Assembly (NCBI GenBank): GCA_020621405.1 | Contig: JAHRYN010000002.1 | Coordinates: 186,001-250,000 of the forward strand | Source: Betaproteobacteria bacterium | Lineage (GTDB): Bacteria; Pseudomonadota; Gammaproteobacteria; Burkholderiales; Rhodocyclaceae | Length of the DNA: 64,000 nucleotides | Direction of reading: 5' to 3' | In this document: piece after piece, positions 55,810 through 64,000 of the stretch | How positions within the stretch are numbered: the stretch's first letter is position 1 | Layout of the letters: each line of letters opens with the position of its first letter | The notes under the pieces: model-generated | Seen by the model: the letters and a program-made list of their open reading frames with translations, nothing else | Databases searched by the model: none | What the model was told of the DNA's origin: nothing | Made by a program: the position numbers and the translations under genes

Positions 55810-56202
55810 ATGCAAAGCAACCCCGTTGTCTGGTTCGAGATTTACGTTCAGGACATGGAGCGAGCAAAGCGCTTCTACGAAGCGGTACTCGACATCAAGC
55901 TCGAGAAAATGCCCGCTCCGACTGCGGAAATGACGATGGAGATGTGGGCATTCCCGTCCGACAAGGCGACGGCGCCGACGTCGTATGGTGCCTGCGGCAT
56001 GCTGGTCAGAATGGAAGGTTTCACGCCGGCAGGCGGTGGCGCGGTGGTGTACTTCGGCTGCAGGGACTGTGCTGTTGAAGCGTCGCGTGTGGCGGCCAAT
56101 GGCGGAACGCTCGTGAAGGAAAAGATGTCCATCGGCATGCACGGCTTCATTGCCCTGGCGCGCGATACGGAGGGAAACATGATCGGTTTCCACTCCATGT
56201 AA
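55810..56202 (+). CDS. VOC (glyoxalase/bleomycin-resistance fold) family protein
   Basis: A 130-residue vicinal-oxygen-chelate protein. The usual opening VVWFEIYVQDMERAKRFYEAVLDI begins the first beta-alpha-beta-beta-beta module, and the C-terminal IALARDTEGNMIGFHSM is the typical end of the second. An AAGGAG site precedes the ATG at 55810. No specific reaction can be assigned; the group contains many uncharacterised lyase- or binding-type proteins. Confidence 0.9.
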   Translation: MQSNPVVWFEIYVQDMERAKRFYEAVLDIKLEKMPAPTAEMTMEMWAFPSDKATAPTSYGACGMLVRMEGFTPAGGGAVVYFGCRDCAVEASRVAANGGTLVKEKMSIGMHGFIALARDTEGNMIGFHSM

Positions 56203-56247
56203 GCCGTCCGGCGCCGTGCAAGACCCGTCATTCCACCTTCCAGCCTT

Positions 56248-56754
56248 TCAAGCCCCCTGCATCCGCAGGAAATAGACGAAATCCATCTCCGGCGCCGGCT
56301 GACCGAAACGGGTCAGCACAGCCGACATCTGCCCGCGGTGATGCGTGCCGTGGTTGAACACGTGCAGCAGGGTGCCGGCCCAGGGCGTGTCGCAGGCATC
56401 GCCGGCCATGCTGCGGTAGGCCAGCCGCGTATCACACAGGCCCGGGTCGGCCGACTCGACGAATCCGATCCAGCGCTCGGCCTGCGCACGTACGCGGGCG
56501 ATCAGCATGGCGCGATCCGCCTCGACTTCCTGCGCCAGCGAGCTTGCCGCGAAGGGCTGACCGGTGAACCGGCCGAACCAGACGCTGTCGGCCAGCAGCA
56601 GGTGGTTCAGCGTGCCGTGCAGGCTGCGGAAGAACAGCCCGCTGTCGGCACGGTAGTCGGCGTCGCTCACCGTCGCCAGCGAGACGAACAGGCGCTCGTA
56701 CGCCCAGGCGCCGTAGCGGGCCATATGCACGCAGTGATCCTTGAGGGTCGTCAT
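56248..56754 (-). CDS. DinB-family metal-binding protein
   Basis: A 168-residue four-helix-bundle protein of the DinB/YfiT type. The three metal-binding histidines are visible: His in TLNHLLLADSVWFGR, and HGTHHRGQM contributing two. Such proteins are often thiol transferases (bacillithiol or mycothiol) in Gram-positives; in proteobacteria their function is open. It is the third gene of the tautomerase-DUF1127-DinB minus-strand run. Confidence 0.9.
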   Translation of the reverse strand: MTTLKDHCVHMARYGAWAYERLFVSLATVSDADYRADSGLFFRSLHGTLNHLLLADSVWFGRFTGQPFAASSLAQEVEADRAMLIARVRAQAERWIGFVESADPGLCDTRLAYRSMAGDACDTPWAGTLLHVFNHGTHHRGQMSAVLTRFGQPAPEMDFVYFLRMQGA

Positions 56755-56772
56755 GCCGGTTCCAGTGAATGT

Positions 56773-56952
56773 TCAGTGAGCAGGGCGTCGATCGAAGCAG
56801 CCGGCGAGTACCGACGGCACGTCGGAGCGGCCAAGCCCGAGATCGCGCAGCTCAAGGTCGTTCATCGCGCGCAGTTCGGCGCGTGCGCGCTGCCGGCTGC
56901 GCATCGCCCGCAGCCACCGCCCCAGCCTAGGGAGCCAGCCGGGCGCGGACAT
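56773..56952 (-). CDS. DUF1127 small protein
   Basis: A 59-residue basic protein ending in the DUF1127 signature (RARAELRAMNDLELRDLGLGRSDV), a family of small proteins, some of which bind RNA and affect phosphate or carbon metabolism in alphaproteobacteria. ATG at 56952 is preceded by AGGAG at 7 nt. It overlaps the end of the tautomerase gene by 26 nt. A longer in-frame reading upstream is just the tautomerase gene in another frame. Confidence 0.85.
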   Translation of the reverse strand: MSAPGWLPRLGRWLRAMRSRQRARAELRAMNDLELRDLGLGRSDVPSVLAGCFDRRPAH

Positions 56953-57322
56953 GACGCAGCTCCTGGGTTTCGCCCGAATAGCCCCAGGAATCGGCAGGCA
57001 GATCGCTGACCACAATATAGCTGGCCGGATGCAGCGGCCCGACCAGTTCGTCCAGCGTCTGCCACACCGCATGCTGCCAGGCCGCCTTTTCCGGCTTGGT
57101 GTTGGTGCCGGCGGTCACGCGCGCATCGAGATAGAGCGCGGTCAGCGCGCCACCGACCGGCTCGGCGCCGACAGACCAGTGTTCGACATGGGCGATCGAC
57201 AGCGCGGTCAGCTCGCGCTTCTTGCCCAGCAACTCGGCAGTCAGGTCGGTCACCGCGCGGGTCACGGCCAGGCGGGTTTCTGCGTCCGGCAGGCGGGAAA
57301 TCTGCAATGTGATCATGGGCAT
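56927..57322 (-). CDS. 4-oxalocrotonate-tautomerase-like protein
   Basis: A 131-residue tautomerase-superfamily protein. After Met removal the chain would begin with Pro, the catalytic general base (MPMITLQISRLPDAETRLAV). It is about twice the size of classic 62-residue 4-OT subunits, so it is a fused two-module or cis-CaaD-like form. GGAG lies 8 nt before the ATG. The gene is divergent from the MocR regulator, a common sign of a regulator-target pair. Confidence 0.82.
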   Translation of the reverse strand: MPMITLQISRLPDAETRLAVTRAVTDLTAELLGKKRELTALSIAHVEHWSVGAEPVGGALTALYLDARVTAGTNTKPEKAAWQHAVWQTLDELVGPLHPASYIVVSDLPADSWGYSGETQELRHVRARLAP

Positions 57323-57371
57323 GGCATGTCTCCAGGAAGGCAGGACACATCTTGCATCGGCACCGCGGATA

Positions 57372-57488
57372 GATACAGATACACGTCACGGACTTTGAAC
57401 TGGTACAGTCGAGGCGCTTCGATGACTGTATCGATGACGCGGGCCGGAAACTGTATCGGTCGCGACTTTGCTGACGGCAGTACAGTAG
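57372..57488. promoter_or_regulatory. Cluster of (A)CTGTAYC motifs between the tautomerase and MocR genes
   Basis: The 193-nt divergent region carries five related 7-8 bp motifs. They are GATACAG (57372-57378), GGTACAGT (57402-57409), ACTGTATCGAT (57425-57435), ACTGTATCGGT (57450-57460) and AGTACAGT (57479-57486). Three read on the minus strand and two are direct repeats 25 bp apart. MocR/GntR regulators commonly bind such tandem sites in their own divergent promoter. Binding is inferred. Confidence 0.6.
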
Positions 57489-57515
57489 TCACCGACTTTG
57501 CCGCCGGACTTCACG

Positions 57516-58937
57516 ATGAACCGCTACGAACAGCTCGCCGACCGCCTGCGCAACGACATCCGCGCCGGACTGTATCCGCCCGGCCAGCGCCTGCCATCGG
57601 TCCGGCGCATCGCGATGCAGCAGCAGCTGAGCATCGCGACCTGCATCTCGGCCTACCGCAAGCTGGAAGCACAGGGCTGGCTCGAGGCGCGGCCGCAGTC
57701 GGGTTTCTACGCCCGCACGCCGGAGGCGCTGCCGCCGCGTGCCTGCCAGACCTGCGAGCACGAGACGCCGGGCGAAGTGACCATGTCGGAACGGGTCGCG
57801 CAGGTGATGCGCGCCTCGCACCGCGACGACCTGCTGGTGCTGAGCACCGCCATTCCGCACGCCGACTTCCTGCCGGTGAAGGACGTGCGCGCCAGCCTCG
57901 CTCGCGCCCTGCGCCACGAGGACGCGGGCAGCGCGCGCTACGGCGAATTCATCGGCGAGGAGTCGCTGCGCGTGCAGATCGCGCGCCGCGCGGTGGAATC
58001 CGGCTGCCAGATCCATCCGGACGACATCGTGATCACCACCGGCTGCCAGGAAGCGCTGACGCTCGCGCTGCGCGCCACCACGCGACCGGGCGACGTGGTG
58101 GCGATCGAATCGCCGGCCTTCTTCGGCACGCTGCAGCTGATCGAATCGCTCGGCCTCAAGGCACTGGAAATTCCGACCGACGCGAGCACCGGCATGAGCC
58201 CGGACGCACTCGAACTGGCGCTCGAACGCTGGCCGGTCAAGGCCTGCCTGTTCTGTTCCAGCTTCAGCAACCCGGTGGGCGCTTCGATGCCCGACGCGCA
58301 CAAGCGGCGCATCCTGCAGATGCTGACCGCACGCGACATCCCGCTGATCGAGGACGACATCTACGGCGAGATGGCGCACGACGGCCAGCGTCCGCGCGTG
58401 GCCAAGGCGTGGGACAGGACCGGTCACGTGCTGCTGTGTTCGTCCTTTTCCAAGACCATCGCGCCGGGCCTGCGCGTGGGCTGGATCGTGCCCGGACGCT
58501 GGCGGCGCGAGGTCGAGCGGCTGAAATACGGCAGCACGATGGCCACCGCGCTGCTGCCGCAGCGCGCGCTGGCCGACTATCTGGCGTCAGGCCGCTGGGA
58601 ACGGCACCTGAACCGCGTCAACCGGCTGTACGCCGAACAGATGGCGCGCATGCAGACCGCGATCGCCCGGCACTTTCCGGCCGGCACGCGCTGCACGCGT
58701 CCGGCCGGCGGCTTCATCCTGTGGCTGGAACTGCCCGAGGACATCGATGCGCTGACGTTGCAGGCGCAGGCGCTCGCCGCAGGCATCAGCATTTCGCCGG
58801 GACCGCTGTTCTCGCCGCAGGGCAAGTACCGCAACTGCGTGCGCCTGATGTGCGCGGTGCGCTGGGACGCCGGTGTCGACGCGGCACTCGCCACGCTGGG
58901 TTCGCTGGCGTCGTCAGCGCGTCAGCGCAGCCAGTAG
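57516..58937 (+). CDS. MocR-type GntR/aminotransferase regulator
   Basis: A 473-residue transcription factor with an N-terminal GntR winged helix (1-70, [28 protein letters not shown] in parts) and a C-terminal class I/II aminotransferase-like domain. The latter holds the PLP lysine in [15 protein letters not shown] and the aspartate/tyrosine binding loop [10 protein letters not shown]. MocR proteins sense amino acids or PLP derivatives. ATG at 57516 gives the usual MNRYEQLA start. The stop overlaps the convergent ubiA stop by 16 nt. Likely target: its own promoter and the divergent tautomerase operon. Confidence 0.9.
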   Translation: MNRYEQLADRLRNDIRAGLYPPGQRLPSVRRIAMQQQLSIATCISAYRKLEAQGWLEARPQSGFYARTPEALPPRACQTCEHETPGEVTMSERVAQVMRASHRDDLLVLSTAIPHADFLPVKDVRASLARALRHEDAGSARYGEFIGEESLRVQIARRAVESGCQIHPDDIVITTGCQEALTLALRATTRPGDVVAIESPAFFGTLQLIESLGLKALEIPTDASTGMSPDALELALERWPVKACLFCSSFSNPVGASMPDAHKRRILQMLTARDIPLIEDDIYGEMAHDGQRPRVAKAWDRTGHVLLCSSFSKTIAPGLRVGWIVPGRWRREVERLKYGSTMATALLPQRALADYLASGRWERHLNRVNRLYAEQMARMQTAIARHFPAGTRCTRPAGGFILWLELPEDIDALTLQAQALAAGISISPGPLFSPQGKYRNCVRLMCAVRWDAGVDAALATLGSLASSARQRSQ

Positions 58938-59785
58938 TCGGCGAGGACGCCGGCGAACACCGCGGCGCCGAGCCAGTTGTTGTGCAGGAAGGCGCGGAAG
59001 CACTGCTTGCGGTCGCGCCCGCGGATCAGCGTGTAGTGGTAGGCGGCGATGCCGGCGGCCACCACGAGGCCGGCGTTGTACCAGCGGCCCAGCCCTTCCA
59101 GATGGCCGTACAGCGCGAGCAGCGCCAGCGTGATCGCGTAGCAGACCATCACCGCGGCGACGTCGAAGCGGCCGAAGGTGATGGCCGAGGTGCGGATGCC
59201 TATCTTCAGGTCGTCGTCGCGGTCGACCATCGCGTACTCGGTGTCGTAGGCGACCGCCCAGAACACGTTGGCCGCCAGCAGCAGCCAGGCGACCGGCGGC
59301 ACCACGTAGAGCTGGGCGGCGTAGGCCATCGGGATGCCGAAACCGAAGGCGATGCCCAGATAGGCCTGCGGGATGGCGAGGAAGCGCTTGGTGAAGGGAT
59401 AGCTCGCGGCGAGGAACAACGCGACGAAGGACAGCATGATGACCAGCCGGTGCAGCGGCAGTATCAGCACGAAGGCGCACAGCGACAGGCCGGCGGCCAG
59501 CAGCAGCGCCTCGCGCGTGCCAACCTCGCCGGTGGCCAGCGGACGGTTCTTCGTGCGCTCGACATGGCCGTCGAAATTGCGGTCGGCGTAGTCGTTCATG
59601 ACGCAGCCGGCGCTGCGCATCAGCACCGTGCCTAGCATGAATATCCACACCATGAAGGGCGACGGCTTGCCGCCGCCGCTGACCCACAGCGCCCACAGCG
59701 TGGGCCAGGCCAGCAGCAGGATGCCGATCGGCTTGTCCAGCCGCATCAGTCGTTCCCAAGCATTGAAGCGTGCGATCAGGTTCAT
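58922..59785 (-). CDS. ubiA: 4-hydroxybenzoate octaprenyltransferase
   Basis: Integral membrane prenyltransferase attaching the polyprenyl tail to 4-hydroxybenzoate. It has 287 residues with about eight helices. The two aspartate-rich motifs are present: [20 protein letters not shown] (first) and [12 protein letters not shown] (second). It begins four bases after the ubiC stop; a TTG five codons upstream of the ATG is unlikely. Ubiquinone pathway with ubiC, ubiD, ubiH. Confidence 0.96.
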   Translation of the reverse strand: MNLIARFNAWERLMRLDKPIGILLLAWPTLWALWVSGGGKPSPFMVWIFMLGTVLMRSAGCVMNDYADRNFDGHVERTKNRPLATGEVGTREALLLAAGLSLCAFVLILPLHRLVIMLSFVALFLAASYPFTKRFLAIPQAYLGIAFGFGIPMAYAAQLYVVPPVAWLLLAANVFWAVAYDTEYAMVDRDDDLKIGIRTSAITFGRFDVAAVMVCYAITLALLALYGHLEGLGRWYNAGLVVAAGIAAYHYTLIRGRDRKQCFRAFLHNNWLGAAVFAGVLADYWLR

Positions 59786-59789
59786 GGTT

Positions 59790-60332
59790 TCACGGTGCAA
59801 GCGCGGAAATCGCGGGCAGGAAGACTTCGGTCACCAGCAGCGGACGGCCGGCGCGCATGAACAGCGAGCGGCGCGCCCACAGCGGCGCCTCCACGGCAAT
59901 GCCGGCGGCACGCACCCGGCGGTACAGCGGGTGACGCGCGTCGAGCCGGCGCACCGCCAGCGGCGAGCGGGCGATGCGCGCATCGGCGAACAGCAGCTCG
60001 CCCAGCGGCCGGGCACCGACGCCGGCGAACATGCGCCAGGCACCGCGCACATCATCCATGCTGACGACACTGTGCGCAAAGACCACCGGCACGCCGTCGG
60101 CGTACAGCAGCACTTCGCGCGTGCGCACGTACGCGCTGCCGGTGCCGGTCAGACCGGCTTCGTCGGCACAGGCTTTCGCCCGGCCCTGCAGCAGCGGCCG
60201 CACTGCGAACTGCCGGCAGCGCGCACGGATGCGCGCCGTCAGCGAATGCGGATCGGTCAGCCAGCCATGCAGGCGGTCAGGAACGAACAGGGCCGGCGAA
60301 CGCCATGCGTGGCCGGCGCGGGACAAGGTCAT
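59790..60332 (-). CDS. ubiC: Chorismate lyase
   Basis: Splits chorismate to 4-hydroxybenzoate and pyruvate, the first committed step to ubiquinone. It has 180 residues. The family features are [18 protein letters not shown] with the active-site arginine/glutamate neighbourhood, [13 protein letters not shown], and the C-terminal [22 protein letters not shown]. UbiC is poorly conserved by eye, but its position before ubiA makes the call firm. Confidence 0.92.
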   Translation of the reverse strand: MTLSRAGHAWRSPALFVPDRLHGWLTDPHSLTARIRARCRQFAVRPLLQGRAKACADEAGLTGTGSAYVRTREVLLYADGVPVVFAHSVVSMDDVRGAWRMFAGVGARPLGELLFADARIARSPLAVRRLDARHPLYRRVRAAGIAVEAPLWARRSLFMRAGRPLLVTEVFLPAISALAP

Positions 60333-60388
60333 CGGTGTGAAGCGGAAGCGGGTCCGGAGCGCATGATAACGGTGCGCGAGGCGCGACG

Positions 60389-60574
60389 TCAGGGCTGCCG
60401 GTCGTCCGCCTTGCCGGCGGCATCGGACGGTGCGCGGTCGTCGTCCATCAGCATGCGGTGCGCCGGTCCTTCGAGGTCGTCGAACTGACCGCTGCGCGCC
60501 GACCAGATGAACACCACGCCGATGCCCAGCGCGATCAGTACCGACATCGGCACCAGCAGCCACAGGATGTCCAT
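60389..60574 (-). CDS. ccoS: cbb3-type cytochrome oxidase assembly protein CcoS
   Basis: A 61-residue single-helix membrane protein (MDILWLLVPMSVLIALGIGVVFIWSARSGQFDDLEG in parts) of the CcoS family. The W...R.GQFDDLEGPAHR motif after the helix is diagnostic. It is needed for metal insertion into cbb3 oxidase. The ATG immediately follows the ccoI stop. Confidence 0.94.
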   Translation of the reverse strand: MDILWLLVPMSVLIALGIGVVFIWSARSGQFDDLEGPAHRMLMDDDRAPSDAAGKADDRQP

Positions 60575-63058
60575 TCAGGCCTTGTCCCTGCGCTGCAGGC
60601 GCAGCGCGTTGAGTACCACGATCAGCGAACTGGCCGACATGCCGACGCCGGCCATCCACGGGCTGATCCAGCCCATCATCGCGGGCGGGATCGCCAGCAG
60701 GTTATAGGCAAAAGCCCAGCGCAGGTTCTGCCGTACCACCGCCAGCGTGGCGCGCGCGGTATCGAGGCCGCGGGTCAGCGCATCGAAACTTCCTGACAGC
60801 AGCACCATGTCGCCTTGGGCGCGCGCCAGCTCGGTGCCGCTACCCATGGCGACCGACACCTGGGCCTGCGCCAGCACCGGTGCGTCGTTTACACCGTCGC
60901 CCAGCATCGCCACCACCGCGCCGCCGCCCTGCAAGGCTTCGATGAAGGCACGCTTCGATTCCGGACTCATGCGCGCGTGCGCGTCGGCGATGCCCAGTTC
61001 GCCGGCCAGCGCCTGCACCGGCGCTTCGGCGTCGCCCGACAGCAGGCTCACCGCAATGCCGCGTTCGCGCAGCCGCGCCAGCAATGCGGCCGCCCCGTCG
61101 CGCACGGTGTCGGTCAGGTCGAAGCGCGCCAGCAGGCCGTGCTCGTCGCCCAGCCACACCGGCGTCGCCAGCCCGCCGGGTGCGTCCGGCAGCGCTGCGT
61201 TCGACGCAAGACAGACGAAGGCGGCACTGCCCAGCCGGATCTGCCGGCCCTGATATGTGGCCTGCACGCCCTGCCCGGTCACCGCTTCGAGACCGGCGAG
61301 CACCGGCAGCGGCTGGATATCGCTGGCCTGGCGCAGCGCGCGCGCGATCGGGTGGGTCGAATGCTGTTCCAGCGCCGCTGCGAGCGCGGCGACCTGTCCG
61401 GCATCGGCATCGCCGAGCAGCTCGACGTGCTGCACATGCATGTCACCGGTGGTCAGCGTGCCGGTCTTGTCGAACACGACGTGGGTGACGCGCGCCAGCG
61501 TTTCGATGGCATGCGCGCGCGTGACCAGCAGGCCGCTGCGCGACAGCACGCCGGTGGCCACGGTCAGCGCGGCCGGGGTCGCCAGCGACAGCGCGCACGG
61601 GCAGCTGACCACCAGCACCGCGACGAACACCCACAGCGCGCGCGCCGGATCCACCCACAGCCAGACACCGGCCGTGACGCAGGCCAGCACGATCAGCGCG
61701 GACACGAAATGCAGCGCGATGCGGTCGGCGAACTGCACGACTTCGGGCCGGCTCGACGCGGCGCGCCCGATCAGCCGGCGGATCGCCGCCAGCCGCGTCG
61801 CTTCGCCGACCTGCTCGACCTGCACCACGACCGGCGACACCAGATTCATGCTGCCGCCGACCACGCGGTCACCGGCCACCCGCGGCTGCGGCTTCGACTC
61901 GCCGGTCAGCAGGCTTTCGTCGACCTCGCTGCGTCCGTCGGCCAGCCGTCCGTCGGCCGGGAACACCTCGCCGGCCGCCACCACGACATGGTCGCCGACG
62001 ACCAGACGCGCCACCGGCACGGCTTCGGTCTGCGGCGCCGGCCAGGCGGTGAAGCGCCGCGCCATCGCCGGCATCACCTGCGCCAGATTCTCGACGCCGC
62101 GCACTGCGCGCTGGCGGGCCAGCATTTCGAGGTAGCGCCCGGCCAGCAGCAGGAACACGAACATGGTGACCGAATCGAAATACACCTCGCCCGAGCGGGT
62201 CAGCGTCGCCCACAGGCTGGCGGCGAAGGCGCTGCCGACACCGAGCGCGACCGGCAGGTCCATGCCGACCCGGCGCGCGGCCAGATCGCGCCAGGCGCGC
62301 GAAAAGAAGGGTGCGGCGGAATACAGCACCACCGGCGCGGTCAGGATCAGGCTGGCCCAGCGCATCAGCGCGGCGATGCCTTCCGGCAGTTCGAGGTCGC
62401 CCGCCATATAGGCCGGCCACGCGTACATCATCACCTGCATCATGCCCAGCCCGGCCACCGCGAGCCGCCACAGCGCGTCGCGCCGTTCGCCGCGCGCGAC
62501 CGATTCGGCGTGGGCACGGTCGTTCGGCCAGGCCTGGTAACCGATGTCGACGACCGCCTGCAGTATTTCGGACAGCCGGATCTTCGCCGGATCCCACACG
62601 ACGCGGGCACGCCGGGTCGTGTAGTTGATGTCCAGTGTCAGCACGCCCGGCAGCCGGCCGACGTGCTGTTCGTTGAGCCACACGCAGGCGGCGCAGCGTA
62701 TGCCCTCGATGATCAGCAGCGCCTCGCGCGCATCGGCGCACTGCGCATGCGCCACGGTGCGCACGAAATCGGTCTGCACCTCGGGCAGGTCGTATACCGA
62801 CAGGTCGCGTCCGCCGGCGGCATCGGGTGCCGCCTCGGGCAGGGCGTCGCGATGGCGGTAGAACTCGTCCAGCCCGCCGCCGCTGATCGCGCCGGCCACG
62901 GCGGCACAGCCGGCGCAGCACATCGGCTGCTCGGTGCCGGCGATGCGCACGCGATAGCGCACCGCGCCGTCGACGGGCAGCCCGCAGTGGTAGCACTGCA
63001 CGGCCATCACTCCATCGGGAACAGTGAAGCCCGCTCGCGGGTCGGGCGCATTCATCAT
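60575..63058 (-). CDS. ccoI: Copper-exporting P1B-type ATPase CcoI (cbb3 oxidase assembly)
   Basis: An 827-residue heavy-metal P-type ATPase that supplies copper to cbb3 cytochrome oxidase. The N-terminus has a Cys-rich segment (CYHCGLPVDG, CCAGCAAV) and an HMA metal-binding domain with GIRCAACVW. There are eight transmembrane helices with the CPC ion motif (VVSCPCALSLATPAAL), the phosphorylation site DKTGTLTTGD, and MLGDGVNDAPVLA. The start is placed at ATG 63058; a second ATG follows at once, and MAVQC at 63007 is also possible. ccoNOQP and ccoG are not in the window. Confidence 0.93.
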   Translation of the reverse strand: MMNAPDPRAGFTVPDGVMAVQCYHCGLPVDGAVRYRVRIAGTEQPMCCAGCAAVAGAISGGGLDEFYRHRDALPEAAPDAAGGRDLSVYDLPEVQTDFVRTVAHAQCADAREALLIIEGIRCAACVWLNEQHVGRLPGVLTLDINYTTRRARVVWDPAKIRLSEILQAVVDIGYQAWPNDRAHAESVARGERRDALWRLAVAGLGMMQVMMYAWPAYMAGDLELPEGIAALMRWASLILTAPVVLYSAAPFFSRAWRDLAARRVGMDLPVALGVGSAFAASLWATLTRSGEVYFDSVTMFVFLLLAGRYLEMLARQRAVRGVENLAQVMPAMARRFTAWPAPQTEAVPVARLVVGDHVVVAAGEVFPADGRLADGRSEVDESLLTGESKPQPRVAGDRVVGGSMNLVSPVVVQVEQVGEATRLAAIRRLIGRAASSRPEVVQFADRIALHFVSALIVLACVTAGVWLWVDPARALWVFVAVLVVSCPCALSLATPAALTVATGVLSRSGLLVTRAHAIETLARVTHVVFDKTGTLTTGDMHVQHVELLGDADAGQVAALAAALEQHSTHPIARALRQASDIQPLPVLAGLEAVTGQGVQATYQGRQIRLGSAAFVCLASNAALPDAPGGLATPVWLGDEHGLLARFDLTDTVRDGAAALLARLRERGIAVSLLSGDAEAPVQALAGELGIADAHARMSPESKRAFIEALQGGGAVVAMLGDGVNDAPVLAQAQVSVAMGSGTELARAQGDMVLLSGSFDALTRGLDTARATLAVVRQNLRWAFAYNLLAIPPAMMGWISPWMAGVGMSASSLIVVLNALRLQRRDKA

Positions 63059-63086
63059 GGGGAACAGGAAAAGCTCATGCGCACGA

Positions 63087-63128
63087 ATTATAGAAAGCAC
63101 GTGTCAGGGTACGAGTGATGTGTATCAA
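63087..63128 (-). promoter_or_regulatory. FNR/ANR-type class II promoter of ccoI
   Basis: GTGAT-GTGT-ATCAA at 63115-63128 matches the FNR box TTGAT-N4-ATCAA with one mismatch. On the minus strand a perfect TATAAT (63092-63087) follows. The implied start near 63080 puts the box centre (63121.5) at exactly -41.5, the class II activation geometry. cbb3 oxidase assembly genes are known FNR/ANR targets. Confidence 0.7.
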
Positions 63129-63879
63129 GCAACATCCCCGTCGCCATGCCCGCGACGCGCCGTGGGTGCGGCCAGGAAGCGTGGCAGCCGCACAGTCCGG
63201 GAAACGGTCGAGGCGCACCGGCCAATTCTCAGAACCTGATTCCCGAACAGATGATAAACGTCCGCCATCGTCAATCAAAACCCCGCCAGCAAAGACTGGA
63301 GGATCGGGGGCACCGCAATGCGCAGAGACATCCTGGAAGACATTTCATCCAGACCCTGCGCAAGGGGGAATTCATGAAACGGGGACTCGAGAAAATCCGC
63401 CGCATCCTGCCCGAATCGTGACAGCAGGAGTTCCCAGGTCGCCAGCCATGCCTCTTTGACGGACGATACGTCGGGGGCACACCGCCAGACGCTTCAGGAA
63501 CAGCCCGAAACAGGCTGCACCTCTCTTGCCGGGCAACCGGAACACCATCGCATGACTGCCTCGCCGAGACCTCGGATACATTCGACGTCCATGCCGGACA
63601 ACTCCAGTGACATGCATGTCCCATGCGGAGGAGACTGACCATCGCCGGGCGGTTCGCGCTTGGCTTTGGTTTGCCGCCGCCGTCCTGATCATTACGGCCA
63701 GCGTGATCGGAGCCCGGAGCCGGACAACAGGCTCCACGCCAAGCCTCTGCATCAACCGGCAACGCGCCCCCTCGCGGGTTACGACACATCAGCCCGCGGA
63801 AACGCGGTTCCGGCACGATCAGACATCCGGCATCGATCGGTTTTCGGGTGAAATTCGGCAGGGCGCTCCGATCGGGCGC
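63129..63879. other. Region without a confident gene
   Basis: Open frames here are short, lack good ribosome-binding sites and have poor codon patterns. One small frame (63374-63421) would give MKRGLEKIRRILPES after a GGGGGAAT, not recognised. Composition stays moderately GC-rich. Part of the region resembles a broken chemoreceptor start (see separate entry). Confidence 0.5.
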
Positions 63880-63882
63880 TAA
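63623..63882 (+). pseudogene. Possible decayed chemoreceptor (MCP) N-terminus
   Basis: ATG at 63623 encodes RRRLTIAGRFALGFGLPPPS and stops (63686). LTIAxRFALGFG is the usual start of methyl-accepting chemotaxis proteins, just before the first transmembrane helix. A switch of frame near GGTTTGCC (about 63669-63674) would continue as FAAAVLIITASVIGARSRT, a plausible first helix. Beyond that nothing MCP-like follows. It may be a gene remnant, or chance in a high-GC region. Confidence 0.3.
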
Positions 63883-63906
63883 AGTTAAATTCCGCAAGGT
63901 CGATTA
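63880..63906 (+). promoter_or_regulatory. Sigma-28 (FliA)-type promoter directed out of the window
   Basis: TAAAGTTA-N11-GTCGATTA matches the FliA consensus TAAAGTTT-N11-GCCGATAA at 13 of 16 positions with exact spacing. FliA drives late flagellar and chemotaxis genes. The gene it would serve begins beyond position 64000. Confidence 0.6.
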
Positions 63907-64000
63907 AGTCCGGGCAGGGCCGTGCGCTTCTGAGCTCACGCACGATTGTCCTGCCTACACGGCCCGCCCCCCCGCCGTCGCATCAATTGCGTGTTCGCCG

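Noticed and set aside
63607..63882. A 91-residue frame as a real membrane protein
   Set aside because: No ribosome-binding site at its start, only one hydrophobic stretch, and the remaining sequence looks non-coding; better explained as a broken chemoreceptor start or chance.

Overview
The window is a 64 kb stretch of a high-GC, gene-dense proteobacterial chromosome. The ubiquinone genes (ubiA, ubiC, ubiD, ubiH-like), hemX/hemY beside hemC/hemD, algZ/algR next to argH, a polyhydroxyalkanoate phasin, a cbb3-oxidase copper pump (ccoI/ccoS), a d1-heme protein and the order rsmA-pdxA-surA-lptD // amgK-murU all point to a respiring betaproteobacterium. A Rhodocyclales-type organism is my best guess, but this is an inference and not a measured assignment. 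No rRNA, tRNA, CRISPR array, insertion sequence or phage was recognised.

Layout. 1-2 kb: end of a cytochrome d1-type gene and an amidohydrolase. 2.0-9.2 kb: a two-partner secretion locus (TpsB transporter, 1633-residue TpsA, small overlapping downstream gene) built like a contact-dependent inhibition module; its 3' end (about 1.93-3.3 kb) is visibly AT-richer than the rest. 9.4-17.6 kb: envelope housekeeping (rsmA, pdxA, surA, lptD) and the divergent cell-wall recycling pair amgK-murU. 17.6-24.2 kb: a minus-strand run of a thermostable-hemolysin-family (GNAT-like) protein, an AMP-dependent ligase, a heme-oxygenase-like metal oxidase, an SDR and a TPR protein, followed by a QseBC-like two-component system. 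This is the best candidate here for an undescribed biosynthetic system. 24.3-32.2 kb: pepP-ubiH, dusB-fis, purH, purD-hemF. 32.5-39.4 kb: ompW, an M48 protease with a YjgN-type membrane protein, and hemC-hemD-hemX-hemY. 39.7-49.6 kb: ppc, algZ-algR, argH, and two tandem Ser/Thr kinases fused to cyclic-nucleotide-binding domains with a fructosamine-kinase-like gene. 49.7-63.1 kb: phasin with a strong promoter and palindromic operator, a CinA-like protein, ubiD, a histone-deacetylase-family enzyme, two small envelope lipoproteins (one FlgO-like), a tautomerase/DUF1127/DinB group divergent from a MocR regulator, ubiA-ubiC, and ccoS-ccoI. 63.1-64.0 kb: no confident gene, but a near-consensus sigma-28 promoter pointing out of the window.

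Themes. Most genes sit in tight operons with 1-4 nt stop/start overlaps. Two FNR/ANR-type boxes (ompW and ccoI) lie at positions compatible with class II activation, consistent with an oxygen-responsive, possibly denitrifying lifestyle. Several intergenic gaps are filled with REP-like palindromic repeats of at least three families. Where upstream starts were possible I chose them by ribosome-binding site, operon overlap or family length; alternatives are given in the entries.
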